From Brucella gallinifaecis (GTDB lineage Bacteria > Pseudomonadota > Alphaproteobacteria > Rhizobiales > Rhizobiaceae), in the NCBI RefSeq assembly GCF_006476605.1, contig NZ_ML636805.1:124001-188000 (forward strand): 64,000 nucleotides of DNA, read 5' to 3'. The translations under genes and the position numbers were made by a program. How positions within the stretch are numbered: position 1 is the stretch's first letter; each line of letters begins with the position of its first letter. Shown one piece after another: positions 34,524 through 42,957 of this stretch. A model generated the notes under the pieces. It made no database searches, was not told the origin of the DNA, and was given only the letters and a program-made list of their open reading frames with translations.

Positions 34524-34801
34524 ATGTAATCTGGTCGCTTATTCCCAATTGGCTGAAATTCGCCGCCGCCGCTGTTCTGGCGGCATTTTTGTGTCTGGGT
34601 GCTGGATATACCTACGGCACGATGAAAGAGCGCCAGCGCTCAGCATTGGCCGCAGCTGAAGCAACAGCAAAGGCAATCCAAAAGAGGGCGGATATAGATG
34701 AGGAAGTTATCAACATGGATGCTGTTGCTTTGTGCAAGCAGCTTGGCGGGATGCGCGAGCAATGCGACCAACTGCGCGGGATGGAGGCAAATCAGCCTTA
34801 A
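34520..34801 (+). CDS. Inner-membrane spanin Rz-like
   Basis: 93 residues. One N-terminal membrane segment (FAAAAVLAAFLCLGAGYTYG, about 14-33) is followed by a periplasmic helical part rich in Ala, Glu and Lys (RQRSALAAAEATAKAIQKRA). This is the Rz layout. The Rz1 partner overlaps its 3' half in another frame. It overlaps the endolysin stop by four bases. Spanins fuse inner and outer membranes in the last lysis step. Confidence 0.8.
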   Translation: MNVIWSLIPNWLKFAAAAVLAAFLCLGAGYTYGTMKERQRSALAAAEATAKAIQKRADIDEEVINMDAVALCKQLGGMREQCDQLRGMEANQP

Positions 34802-34901
34802 ACCTGACACTGCCGTTTATCTGGCTGGCAATGATCTGAAAGCCGGGCAGGGCATTGCCGGGCATAATGCATATGGAAAACAGCGGGGTTGCTGGAAGTG
34901 A
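34698..34901 (+). CDS. Outer-membrane spanin Rz1-like lipoprotein, nested in Rz
   Basis: 67 residues starting inside the Rz gene in another frame and running 100 bases past its end. Signal peptide MRKLSTWMLLLCASSLAGC with lipobox LAGC gives a mature lipoprotein beginning with Cys19. The end GIAGHNAYGKQRGCW matches the LAHNE-x-GR-x-CGW-type C-terminus common in phage o-spanins. Nested or overlapping Rz/Rz1 genes are characteristic of spanin pairs. Confidence 0.85.
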   Translation: MRKLSTWMLLLCASSLAGCASNATNCAGWRQISLKPDTAVYLAGNDLKAGQGIAGHNAYGKQRGCWK

Positions 34902-34909
34902 GAAACGAT

Positions 34910-35206
34910 ATGCCAGAAGAAAATGATCTTCGTGCTCGCGTAGTCGGGCTGGAACAAGCAACACAGACCAATAATCAACGCTTGGCCAGTCTTGAGGCTT
35001 GGCAACGTCAGCGAGAAATTGAGAGCGCCCGTAATGACGAGAGATGGGTAGCCATGGAAGCCCGTATTGACACGCGATTTTCAGGATTAGAAAATTCTGT
35101 CAAAGGTATCCAATCTTCACTTTCACGCATCAATTGGATGATTATCGGTGGACTGGTAGCGGCGTTTGTGGCTTTCGTCGTGGGAGGCGGATTGAAATCG
35201 CTTTGA
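34910..35206 (+). CDS. Coiled-coil, tail-anchored small membrane protein (XhlA/holin-like)
   Basis: 98 residues from ATG 34910; TTG 34889 and GTG 34898 are in frame upstream. Residues 5-70 form a coiled coil (RARVVGLEQATQTNNQRLASLEAW), and a single C-terminal membrane segment (WMIIGGLVAAFVAFVVGGGL) ends the protein. XhlA-type phage lysis proteins have this layout. The position after spanins fits a holin or antiholin role, but this is inferred. Confidence 0.65.
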   Translation: MPEENDLRARVVGLEQATQTNNQRLASLEAWQRQREIESARNDERWVAMEARIDTRFSGLENSVKGIQSSLSRINWMIIGGLVAAFVAFVVGGGLKSL

Positions 35207-35211
35207 TCGCC

Positions 35212-35451
35212 TTAGCGTTTAAATACCGTCTTCATTATGGAATAAAATAATGCTCCAGCGGCACCAGATATACCTAACCGAAATTCTTGCGAGTCAATAG
35301 TTTCTCTCAGGAAATGAGCAGTTGGTGAAACCCATTTAGTTGGGCGAATACCAAACTCCGCGGCTAATCCGCCAACAAATGGTGTTGCTATAACATTGTA
35401 AAAGCATGCAACAACAAGGCCAGAAGCGGCTATTAGTATAAACCTGATCAT
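35212..35451 (-). CDS. Small membrane protein on the reverse strand of the lysis region
   Basis: 79 residues. The N-terminal segment (FILIAASGLVVACFYNVIATPF) and a C-terminal hydrophobic stretch (LGISGAAGALFYSIMKTVF) suggest two membrane spans. It converges on the XhlA-like gene. On the reverse strand TTGACA (near 35512) lies about 60 bases upstream, a possible -35. It may be a lysogenically expressed gene, for example a superinfection factor. No family recognised. Confidence 0.55.
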   Translation of the reverse strand: MIRFILIAASGLVVACFYNVIATPFVGGLAAEFGIRPTKWVSPTAHFLRETIDSQEFRLGISGAAGALFYSIMKTVFKR

Positions 35452-35538
35452 TTGGAATTCACGCCTTTCGAATTTAGAGCATCTGAAATGTTAATCTACT
35501 TTTGTCAAATAGAAACTTACAAAATCATGTCAGGGTAA

Positions 35539-35757
35539 CTCCAAACAAACGCGCATCCCATTTGCGGCGCTCTGGTGGCTGGTTATCTAACCGGGCCGAT
35601 TGTGCATTATCTCAGAGCTGTGAATTTCCCACTGTCACCGGATGATGGATCAAATATTGGGCTTCACGCCGCTGCATTTGTCGTTGGCGTCTGCGGCATG
35701 TGGATCAGTGACGAGCTGTTTGAAATCGTTACAAGGCGGTTTAAACGTAAGGAATGA
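35539..35757 (+). pseudogene. Holin-like two-span protein, probably 5'-truncated
   Basis: The frame is open from 35539 to 35757, but there is no ATG; GTG 35575 would give 60 residues starting inside the first membrane segment (ICGALVAGYLTGPIVHYLR). A second segment (LHAAAFVVGVCGMWISDELF) and a basic end (RRFKRKE) resemble small phage holins. The missing upstream part suggests that the reverse-strand gene at 35212-35451 or its flank replaced the original 5' end. Confidence 0.5.
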
Positions 35758-35759
35758 AT

Positions 35760-35888
35760 GTGGCAGACTTCAACCGCTGGCGAGTGCATGGTGTTGGTGC
35801 AGTCATGCTCATATTTTTCGCAGCCGCTTCATTCAGTCGGCTGCTTGCCACCTTCGGGAAGAAGATGTGGGCGGTTTTTACGGGGTGA
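35760..35888 (+). CDS. Tiny membrane protein (42 aa)
   Basis: GTG 35760 follows AAGGA in the end of the preceding gene; the stop is at 35886-35888. The product has a polar N-terminus (MADFNRWRVHG), one membrane segment (VGAVMLIFFAAASFSRLLATF) and a basic end. It belongs to the lysis cluster by position and may be a holin component. Too short for a family call. Confidence 0.5.
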   Translation: MADFNRWRVHGVGAVMLIFFAAASFSRLLATFGKKMWAVFTG

Positions 35889-36150
35889 AGAAAAGATTTC
35901 TTTCGGTCACAAACAGATCATCAAGGATATTCTGTAATTCAATTTCAGGCATGTCCGTGACGATTAATGCGTCCTGTATCCATCCATATGCGTAAGCCCG
36001 CACAATATAACCGCACACCACCTTGCGATTAATTCTCATATAGCCATCACGGAAACATCGATCACGCCGGATTGGTAAATTCAGGGTGACTGATTTAATC
36101 TGCTTACCATCAATCAATGACTGCAATATGGTTGCAGGCTGCTCTATCAA
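35878..36150 (-). CDS. Hypothetical protein, third gene of the SOS operon
   Basis: 90 residues; first base overlap of four with the gene upstream (ATGA), so it is coupled to the polymerase operon. The product is basic with a RRDRCFRDGYMRINRKVVCGYIVRA block, and its last residues overlap the opposite-strand micro-gene by 11 bases. No family recognised; perhaps a regulator or accessory of the polymerase. Confidence 0.6.
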   Translation of the reverse strand: MIEQPATILQSLIDGKQIKSVTLNLPIRRDRCFRDGYMRINRKVVCGYIVRAYAYGWIQDALIVTDMPEIELQNILDDLFVTERNLFFTP

Positions 36151-36404
36151 GCCAGTCCTCCTACAAATCCGCTTAGCTCTTTCAATCGTTCCATTGCCAT
36201 ACGCATTTTACCGTTGCAGCCACGTGCTTTGCATCGTGCCTTCGCCTCGATCTCATCCAGATATTGCTGTGATCGATCCACTGACTGGCAGATTAACTGC
36301 TTATTTATATAGGTAAGGCGTCTGCACTTTTTACAGATCATCTCCAATCTTTGATCGTCACCAAGATCACCAACCTTGATCTTGGTCTTCCAGTTGCCCA
36401 TCAC
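36147..36404 (-). CDS. Small zinc-finger-like protein, second gene of the SOS operon
   Basis: 85 residues. CKKC (about 24-27) and CKARGC (about 58-63) form a Cys4 set that would bind zinc. The N-terminal GNWKTKIKVGDLGDDQRLEMICKKC pattern is seen in small prophage proteins encoded after UmuC-like polymerases in Rhizobiales; that statement is from memory. It overlaps both neighbours by four bases. A role with the polymerase is inferred. Confidence 0.65.
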   Translation of the reverse strand: MMGNWKTKIKVGDLGDDQRLEMICKKCRRLTYINKQLICQSVDRSQQYLDEIEAKARCKARGCNGKMRMAMERLKELSGFVGGLA

Positions 36405-37675
36405 CAGAAGTCCTCAGCCGATGGAATGCGGACATAGCTGATCTTTCCACCGACATGACCGCCTGCTGGTGGCTTCCATTCTCCCATACTGACAATCGTG
36501 CTGGAGTATTTAGAGTTAAGCTTATCAACCGCTTCGTTTGCGCGTTCCCATTTCTGCCGCAGCTCATCGTCATTATCGAGCAGATCAACCTGCCTCTCAT
36601 CGGCTGGTGACAGATCATACAGGGTGACGCTAACCCGAAAGATCGTTACGCCTCCTGGGTGATCGAGCTTTACGCGATCCCAGAGCATCCGAAGCGCTGC
36701 AAGAATGGCCTGATCGTCATTGACGACTGGCAGATGATGTTTGCCAAACCATGAGCCATCACGCACCGACAGCCATAGCCACAAGCCTGATGCATAATAA
36801 TTCTCACGGCGTAACCGTCTTGCGGCTTTTGTTAGTAACAGCCGTGATATTTCATAAGCGCCGTCTATTGAACGCGCTTCAGGCGGCAGCACGCGTCCAT
36901 GGCCGAACATGCCGCGCTGTTGAACCGGTGCCTGAATGTCATAGCCATGCAAGGCGTACCAAAGTCGCTCACCGTTGACGCTCTTCCATATCTTTCGCAT
37001 GTGTTTGGGTTGGATTGCGTAAAGCTGCGTGGTTGTAAATATGCCATTGCGGTAGAGACGCTTGGCCATACCTTTGCCTATGCCGGGGATATCTTCCAAT
37101 TCAACACGCAATAGCGGATCTGGCATGATTGACGGCCACCAGATTGCAAGACCGTTGCCATAATGCCCGTATCGTTTGCTTTCGTCTTTTCCTGCTTTAC
37201 ATGCGATCTTTGCCAGCTGACGGTTGGCGGCAAAACCGATTGAGCTGGTGATGTATGGGCCGATGTTTTCAGCAATGGCAGATTTGATCTTTGCTGCCAG
37301 CAATTCAGGATCACGCTTGCCGCTGTCATCCAGCACGCATGTCAGCTCATCAATGCTTTTGGCTGTATCAATTGCAATGACAGTTTCGATTTCGCAGAGC
37401 AGGGCGTTGTGAGCACGCCGGTAAAGGTCTGGCTTCTGCGGTACGAGCACAAGATCAGGACAGACCCGTAATGCGTCCTTGATCGACATCACATTCTTGA
37501 CGCCCATTGCTTTTGCTTCTTTTGAGCAGGCGATCACGGCGGTCCGATTGGTGCCTTCAAAAGGAACAACACCAATTGGCCGACCGCGCAGACGTTTGTC
37601 GCACTGCTGCTCGACCGACGCGAAGAAGCCGTCAAAGTCGAGATAAAGCCGTTCAATCGTCTCAGGCAGACGCAT
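36401..37675 (-). CDS. Y-family DNA polymerase (UmuC/DinB-like)
   Basis: 424 residues, full length. Catalytic motifs: YLDFDGFFASVEQ (first metal-binding Asp, about 12-24) and SIDELTC (second acidic pair, about 107-113, family SIDEA). GSIGFAANRQLAKIACKAGK and the helix-hairpin-helix DIPGIGKGMAKRLY follow. These polymerases copy past lesions. A LexA-type box lies about 85 bases upstream, so it should be damage-induced, and carriage on a prophage gives the host extra SOS mutagenesis. It heads a three-gene reverse-strand operon. Confidence 0.9.
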   Translation of the reverse strand: MRLPETIERLYLDFDGFFASVEQQCDKRLRGRPIGVVPFEGTNRTAVIACSKEAKAMGVKNVMSIKDALRVCPDLVLVPQKPDLYRRAHNALLCEIETVIAIDTAKSIDELTCVLDDSGKRDPELLAAKIKSAIAENIGPYITSSIGFAANRQLAKIACKAGKDESKRYGHYGNGLAIWWPSIMPDPLLRVELEDIPGIGKGMAKRLYRNGIFTTTQLYAIQPKHMRKIWKSVNGERLWYALHGYDIQAPVQQRGMFGHGRVLPPEARSIDGAYEISRLLLTKAARRLRRENYYASGLWLWLSVRDGSWFGKHHLPVVNDDQAILAALRMLWDRVKLDHPGGVTIFRVSVTLYDLSPADERQVDLLDNDDELRQKWERANEAVDKLNSKYSSTIVSMGEWKPPAGGHVGGKISYVRIPSAEDFW

Positions 37676-37757
37676 TCCTAACTCCAGAAAATAGAGCGCA
37701 CGAAACCTGTCCCGAGTGCATAGACACTAAGGAACATATTCCGTTTGCTAGGGTAAT

Positions 37758-37772
37758 GTTCCTATAATGTTC
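37758..37772 (-). promoter_or_regulatory. SOS (LexA) box
   Basis: Exact alphaproteobacterial consensus GTTC-N7-GTTC (gttcctataatgttc). It lies 83 bases before the start codon of the Y-family polymerase. An inverted repeat aggaacat (37730-37737) / atgttcct (37756-37763) overlaps it. Confidence 0.82.
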
Positions 37773-38040
37773 TCATTTTGAAAAAGAGTCAATCTAGGAT
37801 TTTAATGGGGGCTGCATTCGAAGAATACTTACTTAATCGGATAAAATAGTTGTTTGATTGATATAAAATTTAGGGGTTGAAAACGCTGCATTTCATTACG
37901 ATCTTGTCTTTTGTTCGCTGTGATTGTAGTAGGTGCCCCAACGTGTGATTTTGCTGCGCATGATTGCGTCACGCATGGTGACACAAAATGGGATACATGA
38001 CTGCCTCTTGGGTGGATATTGTGTAACAAAATCAAGGCGA
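37773..38040. other. AT-rich gene-free stretch, probable prophage/chromosome junction
   Basis: No credible ORF. The first half is AT-rich like a promoter region; the second becomes chromosome-like. No tRNA gene or tRNA 3' end is recognisable, so the right attachment site cannot be placed; the left one is outside the window. Confidence 0.4.
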
Positions 38041-38047
38041 GGGGTTA

Positions 38048-38132
38048 GGTGCGGCTGCTCTCTATCCGCACCAACTGCCTTAAGGCAAAAGAATTTCTCT
38101 CCCGCGACGAGGCATAAGCGCCGGTAACGGCG
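38048..38132 (+). promoter_or_regulatory. Structured 5' leader of tig
   Basis: Three tight hairpins in a row: ggtgcgg/ccgcacc (38048-38054, 38066-38072), tgccttaaggca (38076-38087), and cgccg-GTAA-cggcg (38119-38132, a GNRA tetraloop). The last ends about 30 bases before the tig ATG. They could be a regulatory leader or a small RNA gene; I do not recognise the class. Confidence 0.4.
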
Positions 38133-38161
38133 GGACAATGACAAGAAGTGAAGGTTTGAAC

Positions 38162-39589
38162 ATGCAGGTTACCGAAACGCTCAATGAAGGGCTGAAGCGC
38201 GAGATTAAAGTCGTGGTTCCTGCCGGAGATCTCGAAGCTAAGCTCTCTGAGCGCCTCGAAACAGCGCGTGGTCGCGCCAAGATCAACGGCTTCCGTCCAG
38301 GCAAGGTGCCAACTGCGCATCTGCGCAAAACCTACGGCAAGTCCTTCATGGCTGAGATTGTGAACGAAATCCTCAATGATTCGTCACGCTCAATCCTTGC
38401 TGAGCGCAATGAAAAATCGGCAACCCAGCCAGTCGTTTCGATGTCCGAAGACGAAAAAGAAGCGGAAAAAGTTCTTGATGGCAAGGCTGATTTCGTTTTC
38501 TCGCTGAGCTATGAAGTTCTGCCGGTTATCGAAGTCAAGGACTTCTCCAAGATCGCAGTCACCCGTGAAGTTGTCGACATTTCGGACGAAGAAGTTGACG
38601 AACAGGTCAAGCGCGTTGCTTCTTCAACCCGTACCTATGAAGCCAAAAAGGGTAAGGCCGAAAACGAAGATCGCGTCACAATCGATTATCTTGGCAAGAT
38701 CGACGGTGAACCATTTGAAGGCGGCGCAGACACTGATGCGCAGCTCGTTCTTGGTTCGGGTCAGTTTATTCCCGGTTTTGAAGAACAGCTCATTGGCCTC
38801 AAGGCTGGTGACGAGAAGGTTATCAACGTAACTTTCCCTGCTGAATATGGTGCAGCTCATCTTGCTGGCAAGGAAGCTACCTTTGACATCACCGTCAAGG
38901 GCGTGGAAAAGGCTGGCGAACTCGTTCTCGATGATGAAACCGCAAAGAAGCTTGGCATTGAGTCGCTTGAGCGTCTGCGTCAGGTTGTTCGAGAGCAGAT
39001 CGAAAGTCAGTATGGCCAGATCACCCGTCAGAAGGTAAAGCGTCAGATTCTTGATGCACTCGATGGCGATTACGCTTTCGAAACCCCTGAAAAGCTGGTT
39101 GAAGCCGAATTCAACAATATCTGGCAGCAGATCAATTTTGACCTGCAGCAGGCTGGTCGCACTTTTGAAGATGAAGAGACCACGGAAGAAGCTGCTCGCG
39201 AAGAATATCGCAAGCTTGCTGAACGCCGCGTTCGTCTCGGTCTGGTTCTCTCCGAAATTGGTGAGAAGGCTGGTGTAGAAGTAACTGAAGAAGAGTTGCA
39301 GCGTGCAGTTTACGATCAGGTACGTCGCTACCCGGGTCAGGAAAAGGAAATCTACGAATTCCTGCGCAAGACACCGGATGCGGTTGCTAACCTTCGCGCA
39401 CCGATCTTTGAAGAAAAGGTCGTTGACCATCTGCTCGCAAACATCAACGTGACCGACAAGAAGGTCTCGAAGGAAGAGCTGAGCGCAGAAGACGAAGACG
39501 GTCTGGAAGCAAAGCCAGCCAAGAAGGCTGCTGCAAAGAAAAAGGCCGCTCCTAAGAAAAAGGCAGAAGAAAAGTCTGACGAGGCTTAA
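38162..39589 (+). CDS. tig: Trigger factor
   Basis: 475 residues from ATG 38162 ([13 protein letters not shown]), preceded by GAAGG; the in-frame ATG at 38138 has no fitting homologous sequence. The N-terminal ribosome-binding domain has the signature [18 protein letters not shown]. An FKBP-type prolyl isomerase domain lies at about 160-245 ([19 protein letters not shown]). The helical arms follow. The C-terminus carries an extra Ala/Lys/Glu-rich tail ([17 protein letters not shown]), usual in Rhizobiales. It folds nascent chains at the ribosome exit. A strong terminator follows. Confidence 0.97.
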   Translation: MQVTETLNEGLKREIKVVVPAGDLEAKLSERLETARGRAKINGFRPGKVPTAHLRKTYGKSFMAEIVNEILNDSSRSILAERNEKSATQPVVSMSEDEKEAEKVLDGKADFVFSLSYEVLPVIEVKDFSKIAVTREVVDISDEEVDEQVKRVASSTRTYEAKKGKAENEDRVTIDYLGKIDGEPFEGGADTDAQLVLGSGQFIPGFEEQLIGLKAGDEKVINVTFPAEYGAAHLAGKEATFDITVKGVEKAGELVLDDETAKKLGIESLERLRQVVREQIESQYGQITRQKVKRQILDALDGDYAFETPEKLVEAEFNNIWQQINFDLQQAGRTFEDEETTEEAAREEYRKLAERRVRLGLVLSEIGEKAGVEVTEEELQRAVYDQVRRYPGQEKEIYEFLRKTPDAVANLRAPIFEEKVVDHLLANINVTDKKVSKEELSAEDEDGLEAKPAKKAAAKKKAAPKKKAEEKSDEA

Positions 39590-39613
39590 TTCTCTCTTTT
39601 CAACCAATCTGGC

Positions 39614-39642
39614 AAAGGCCGCGCATTGCGCGGCCTTTTCTG
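39614..39642 (+). terminator. Intrinsic terminator after tig
   Basis: Ten-base stem aaaggccgcg/cgcggccttt (39614-39623, 39629-39638), five-base loop, then a T-rich end. Confidence 0.9.
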
Positions 39643-39748
39643 TTTCATGACCTGTAATTGACCGGCTGAAAAGCTTGCATCCCAAGGGGCTTTGCTCTAG
39701 CCAGTAGTCAATCAGTTTTAAGCTCAATCCGAATATTTGCGAGCCAGC

Positions 39749-41251
39749 ATGACCCTTATTGATACGCGCACACCAGAACCGAAACGCTTCATCTCTGGCG
39801 CCACTGGCGACTGGGAAGTTGTCATTGGTATGGAAGTCCACGCACAGGTCACATCCGAATCGAAGCTCTTCTCCGGCGCTTCCACATCATTTGGTGCCGA
39901 ACCAAACGCGAATGTGTCTTTGGTTGATGCCGCCATGCCGGGCATGTTGCCTGTTATCAATATGGAATGCGTGAAACAGGCCGTTCGCACGGGCATTGGT
40001 CTGAATGCGCAGGTTAATTTGAAGTCGGTTTTTGATCGGAAGAATTATTTCTATCCAGATCTTCCGCAGGGCTATCAGATTTCGCAGTTCAAGCAGCCGA
40101 TTATTGGCGAAGGCAAGATCATGATCTCGGTCGGCCCTGACAATAAAGGCCAGTTTGAAGATGTCGAGATTGGCATTGAGCGTCTGCATTTGGAACAGGA
40201 TGCTGGCAAGTCGATCCACGATCAGCATCCGACGATGTCCTATGTCGATTTGAACCGTTCTGGCGTGGCGCTGATGGAAATCGTCTCCAAGCCAGACTTG
40301 CGTTCATCTGATGAAGCACGTGCTTACCTGACCAAGCTGCGCACGATTGTCCGCTACCTCGGGACCTGTGATGGCAATATGGACGAAGGTTCAATGCGTG
40401 CCGACGTGAATGTCTCGGTTCGTCGTCCGGGCGGCGAGTTTGGGACGCGCTGCGAAATCAAGAACGTCAACTCGATCCGTTTTGTCGGTCAGGCGATTGA
40501 ATATGAAGCGCGTCGCCAGATCGCTATTCTGGAAGATGGTGGTTCTATCGATCAGGAAACCCGTCTGTTTGATCCGGTCAAGGGTGAAACCCGCTCGATG
40601 CGCTCCAAGGAAGAAGCGCATGATTATCGCTATTTCCCGGACCCGGACCTTTTGCCACTTGAATTCGATCAGGCATTTGTTGATGCACTGGCCGCAGGCC
40701 TGCCGGAACTGCCGGATGTCAAGAAAGATCGTCTGGTCGAAAAGCTTGGTATTTCGGTTTACGATGCGTCTATTCTTGTTAGCGAAAAGGCGATTGCCGA
40801 TTATTACGAAGCCGTTTGTGATGGCCGTGATGGCAAGCTGGCTGCAAACTGGGTCATCAATGATCTTCTGGGGGCGCTGAATAAAGCCGGCAAGGACATT
40901 GAGGAATCGCCTGTTTCGCCAGCCCAGCTTGGTGCAATCATTGATCTAATCAAGGATGGCACAATTTCCGGCAAAATCGCCAAGGAACTGTTTGAGATCG
41001 TCTGGAACGAAGGTGGCGAACCGAAGCAGATTGTCGAAGATCGCGGCATGAAGCAGGTCACGGATACCGGTGCGATTGAAAAGGCCGTTGATGATATTAT
41101 CGCAGCCAACCCCGACAAGGCTGAACAGGCCAAGGCCAAGCCAAGCATGGCCGGCTGGTTTGTTGGTCAGGTCATGAAGGCAACGGGCGGCAAAGCCAAT
41201 CCGCAGGCGGTTAATGATCTGGTGAAATCCAAGCTCGGGATTGAAGAATAA
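39749..41251 (+). CDS. gatB: Aspartyl/glutamyl-tRNA amidotransferase subunit B
   Basis: 500 residues from ATG 39749; an in-frame TTG at 39737 is less likely. Landmarks: [40 protein letters not shown], the zinc-independent kinase-like core, [39 protein letters not shown] and the C-terminal YqeY-like tail ([33 protein letters not shown]). GatB activates misacylated Glu-tRNAGln or Asp-tRNAAsn in GatCAB. gatCA are not adjacent here. Its stop overlaps the next start by one base. Confidence 0.97.
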   Translation: MTLIDTRTPEPKRFISGATGDWEVVIGMEVHAQVTSESKLFSGASTSFGAEPNANVSLVDAAMPGMLPVINMECVKQAVRTGIGLNAQVNLKSVFDRKNYFYPDLPQGYQISQFKQPIIGEGKIMISVGPDNKGQFEDVEIGIERLHLEQDAGKSIHDQHPTMSYVDLNRSGVALMEIVSKPDLRSSDEARAYLTKLRTIVRYLGTCDGNMDEGSMRADVNVSVRRPGGEFGTRCEIKNVNSIRFVGQAIEYEARRQIAILEDGGSIDQETRLFDPVKGETRSMRSKEEAHDYRYFPDPDLLPLEFDQAFVDALAAGLPELPDVKKDRLVEKLGISVYDASILVSEKAIADYYEAVCDGRDGKLAANWVINDLLGALNKAGKDIEESPVSPAQLGAIIDLIKDGTISGKIAKELFEIVWNEGGEPKQIVEDRGMKQVTDTGAIEKAVDDIIAANPDKAEQAKAKPSMAGWFVGQVMKATGGKANPQAVNDLVKSKLGIEE

Positions 41252-41754
41252 TGTGGGTTCGCAGTGCCAGTGAAGCTGATCTGAAAGCCGTGCATGAACT
41301 ACTGGTTTCAACCTGGCATGCGACTTTCGATGATATTCTTGGTCGCGAGATGGTGAATGCTGTCACCGCGCAATGGCATTCGGTTGCAGCACTCAAAGCC
41401 AATTTGAAAAAGCCTTATTCTGAATTTATCCTCGCAGATAACGGCGAGGGCGGCATAGATGGTATGGCTTTTGCGAGCCAGACCGGTGAGGGCAAGGCTT
41501 CGCTGCATCAGCTTTATGTACGGCCCGAAGTGCAAGTACAGGGCATTGGAACGATGTTGCTTGCTGAAATTGAAATGGCTTTTCCGAGTGTGAACACGAT
41601 GCGGCTTGAAGTCATCGAGCGCAATGCAAAGTCAGTTCGTTTTTATGAACGCAAGGGTTATGCGCAAGTGGGCCGTAGCGAAGACTGGGGTGATCCTGAG
41701 TGCAAGGAACCTGTATTGATTATGGAAAAGTCTCTTGAAGGTTGGTCCATGTAG
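41251..41754 (+). CDS. GNAT family N-acetyltransferase
   Basis: 167 residues. GNAT order is complete: RSASEADLKAVHELLVSTW, a WHSVA helix, GMAFASQ, the motif A segment LYVRPEVQVQGIGTMLLAEIE with QGIG acetyl-CoA loop, and the final VIERNAKSVRFYERKGYAQVGR. It transfers an acetyl group to an unknown amine substrate. Start shares the last base of the gatB stop, so the two are coupled; this pair is usual in Brucellaceae from memory. Confidence 0.88.
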   Translation: MWVRSASEADLKAVHELLVSTWHATFDDILGREMVNAVTAQWHSVAALKANLKKPYSEFILADNGEGGIDGMAFASQTGEGKASLHQLYVRPEVQVQGIGTMLLAEIEMAFPSVNTMRLEVIERNAKSVRFYERKGYAQVGRSEDWGDPECKEPVLIMEKSLEGWSM

Positions 41755-41887
41755 GGTCCTGACCCTGATCAATTCATTCTGTTGTGGCAGCGGCAACTTG
41801 CCCCTTGCCTTGGTCTTTGGATCGGGTCATAAGCGTTTAAAACCCGGCAGTTATTCTGCCTGTGGCAATAGTGGATCTGGATAGGTC

Positions 41888-42298
41888 ATGAAGAAATTTC
41901 TTACACAAGTCTTCACATGGTGGAATGGCCAGACGCTTGGCACCCGCTTTCATACCTGGCGCAAGGGTGAACGGGTTGGAGAAGATGAGTTCGGCAATGT
42001 TTACTATCAGGGTGGCAAGGACTCTGAAGGGCGCACACGTCGCTGGGTCATTTTCAATGGCTATGCGGAAGCAAGTGCTATCCCTGCGGGCTGGCATGGC
42101 TGGATGCATCATCGTGTTGATACGCCGCCAAGCAAGGAAGACTATAAGCCGCGTGACTGGCAGAAGCCGCATTTGCAGAATCTGACCGGTTCACCGCTTG
42201 CATATCGTCCAAAAGGCTCGATCGCTATTCCAGGTACTACACCGGCTGAACGTCCGCGTGTAACGGGCGAATATGATGCCTGGACACCGGGTAACTGA
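41888..42298 (+). CDS. NDUFA12-like complex I accessory protein
   Basis: 136 residues. Family motifs: FTWWNGQTLGTRFHTWRKGERVGEDEFGNVYYQ, then RRWVIFNGYAEASAIPAGWHGWMHHRVDTPP, the hallmark WH-W-HH segment of the B17.2/NDUFA12 family. Alphaproteobacteria share this subunit with mitochondrial complex I, where it helps assemble NADH:ubiquinone oxidoreductase. The C-terminal tail (RPRVTGEYDAWTP) is also typical. A terminator follows and a DUF2155 gene lies next, a usual pairing. Confidence 0.92.
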   Translation: MKKFLTQVFTWWNGQTLGTRFHTWRKGERVGEDEFGNVYYQGGKDSEGRTRRWVIFNGYAEASAIPAGWHGWMHHRVDTPPSKEDYKPRDWQKPHLQNLTGSPLAYRPKGSIAIPGTTPAERPRVTGEYDAWTPGN

Positions 42299-42307
42299 TT
42301 TTATGTG

Positions 42308-42340
42308 AAGACCGGCTTGAACATTCCTGCCGGTCTTTTT
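42308..42340 (+). terminator. Intrinsic terminator after the NDUFA12-like gene
   Basis: Stem aagaccggc/gccggtctt (42308-42316, 42329-42337) followed by T-rich sequence to 42345. Confidence 0.85.
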
Positions 42341-42475
42341 ATTTTGCGATATTGGCGCAAAAGCCTTGAGGATCGTTGGATTACATAGAGGCTGCCATGC
42401 ATTGCCGCTTGCGACCGGGCCACGAATCGTCACAATTGACGGTTAGAAATTGTTGCAGCACTTTATTTAACCAGA

Positions 42476-42949
42476 TTGATACGGATATCCGTTTTGACGA
42501 AGCATTCTCCCGGCACGGCTGTTAATGGAAAAAACTGGTCCTGGCAGACTGCAAAGGTAGCGTTGATTGCTGTTGTAACTGGCATTTCAAGCTTTAATAC
42601 AGCTTATGCCGAACGTATCTCCAATCCGGTCGCCGAGTTTTCAGGTCTGGACAAGATCACTGGTCGCATCACGACTTTCGATGTTTATATCAATGAGACC
42701 GTACAATTTGGTGCATTACAGGTGACACCAAAGGTTTGCTATTCGCGCACTGAAAATGAAGCACCGCGCACAGACAGTTTTGTCGAAGTCGATGAGATTA
42801 CGCTTGATCGTAAAATTCGTCGTATCTTTACCGGCTGGATGTTTGCCGACAGTCCGGGTCTCAATGCTGTAGAGCATCCGATCTATGACGTATGGCTTAA
42901 GGATTGCAAGCAGGACTCCAATGTTCCGGCACCTGATCAGCGCAAATAA
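42476..42949 (+). CDS. DUF2155 periplasmic protein
   Basis: 157 residues from TTG 42476; another TTG at 42494 is possible, as no ATG fits. A signal peptide ends about residue 45 (VALIAVVTGISSFNTAYA). The mature part has the DUF2155 core ISNPVAEFSGLDKITGRITTFDVYINE, VCYSRTENEAPRTDSFVEVDE and GWMFADSPGLNAVEHPIYDVWLKDC. The role is unknown; the family is alphaproteobacterial and exported. Its terminal region faces the aat gene with eight bases between stops. Confidence 0.85.
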   Translation: MIRISVLTKHSPGTAVNGKNWSWQTAKVALIAVVTGISSFNTAYAERISNPVAEFSGLDKITGRITTFDVYINETVQFGALQVTPKVCYSRTENEAPRTDSFVEVDEITLDRKIRRIFTGWMFADSPGLNAVEHPIYDVWLKDCKQDSNVPAPDQRK

Positions 42950-42957
42950 TTTTCGTT

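Noticed and set aside
37676-38161. Attachment site within a tRNA gene upstream of tig
   Set aside because: I looked for a tRNA 3' end (TTCGA arm, CCA) and found none; the left prophage end is outside, so no direct repeat can be tested.
38624-39841. A 405-codon reverse-strand frame opposite tig
   Set aside because: Rich in Phe, Leu and Cys as expected of the antisense of a Lys/Glu-rich gene; no motif or start site.
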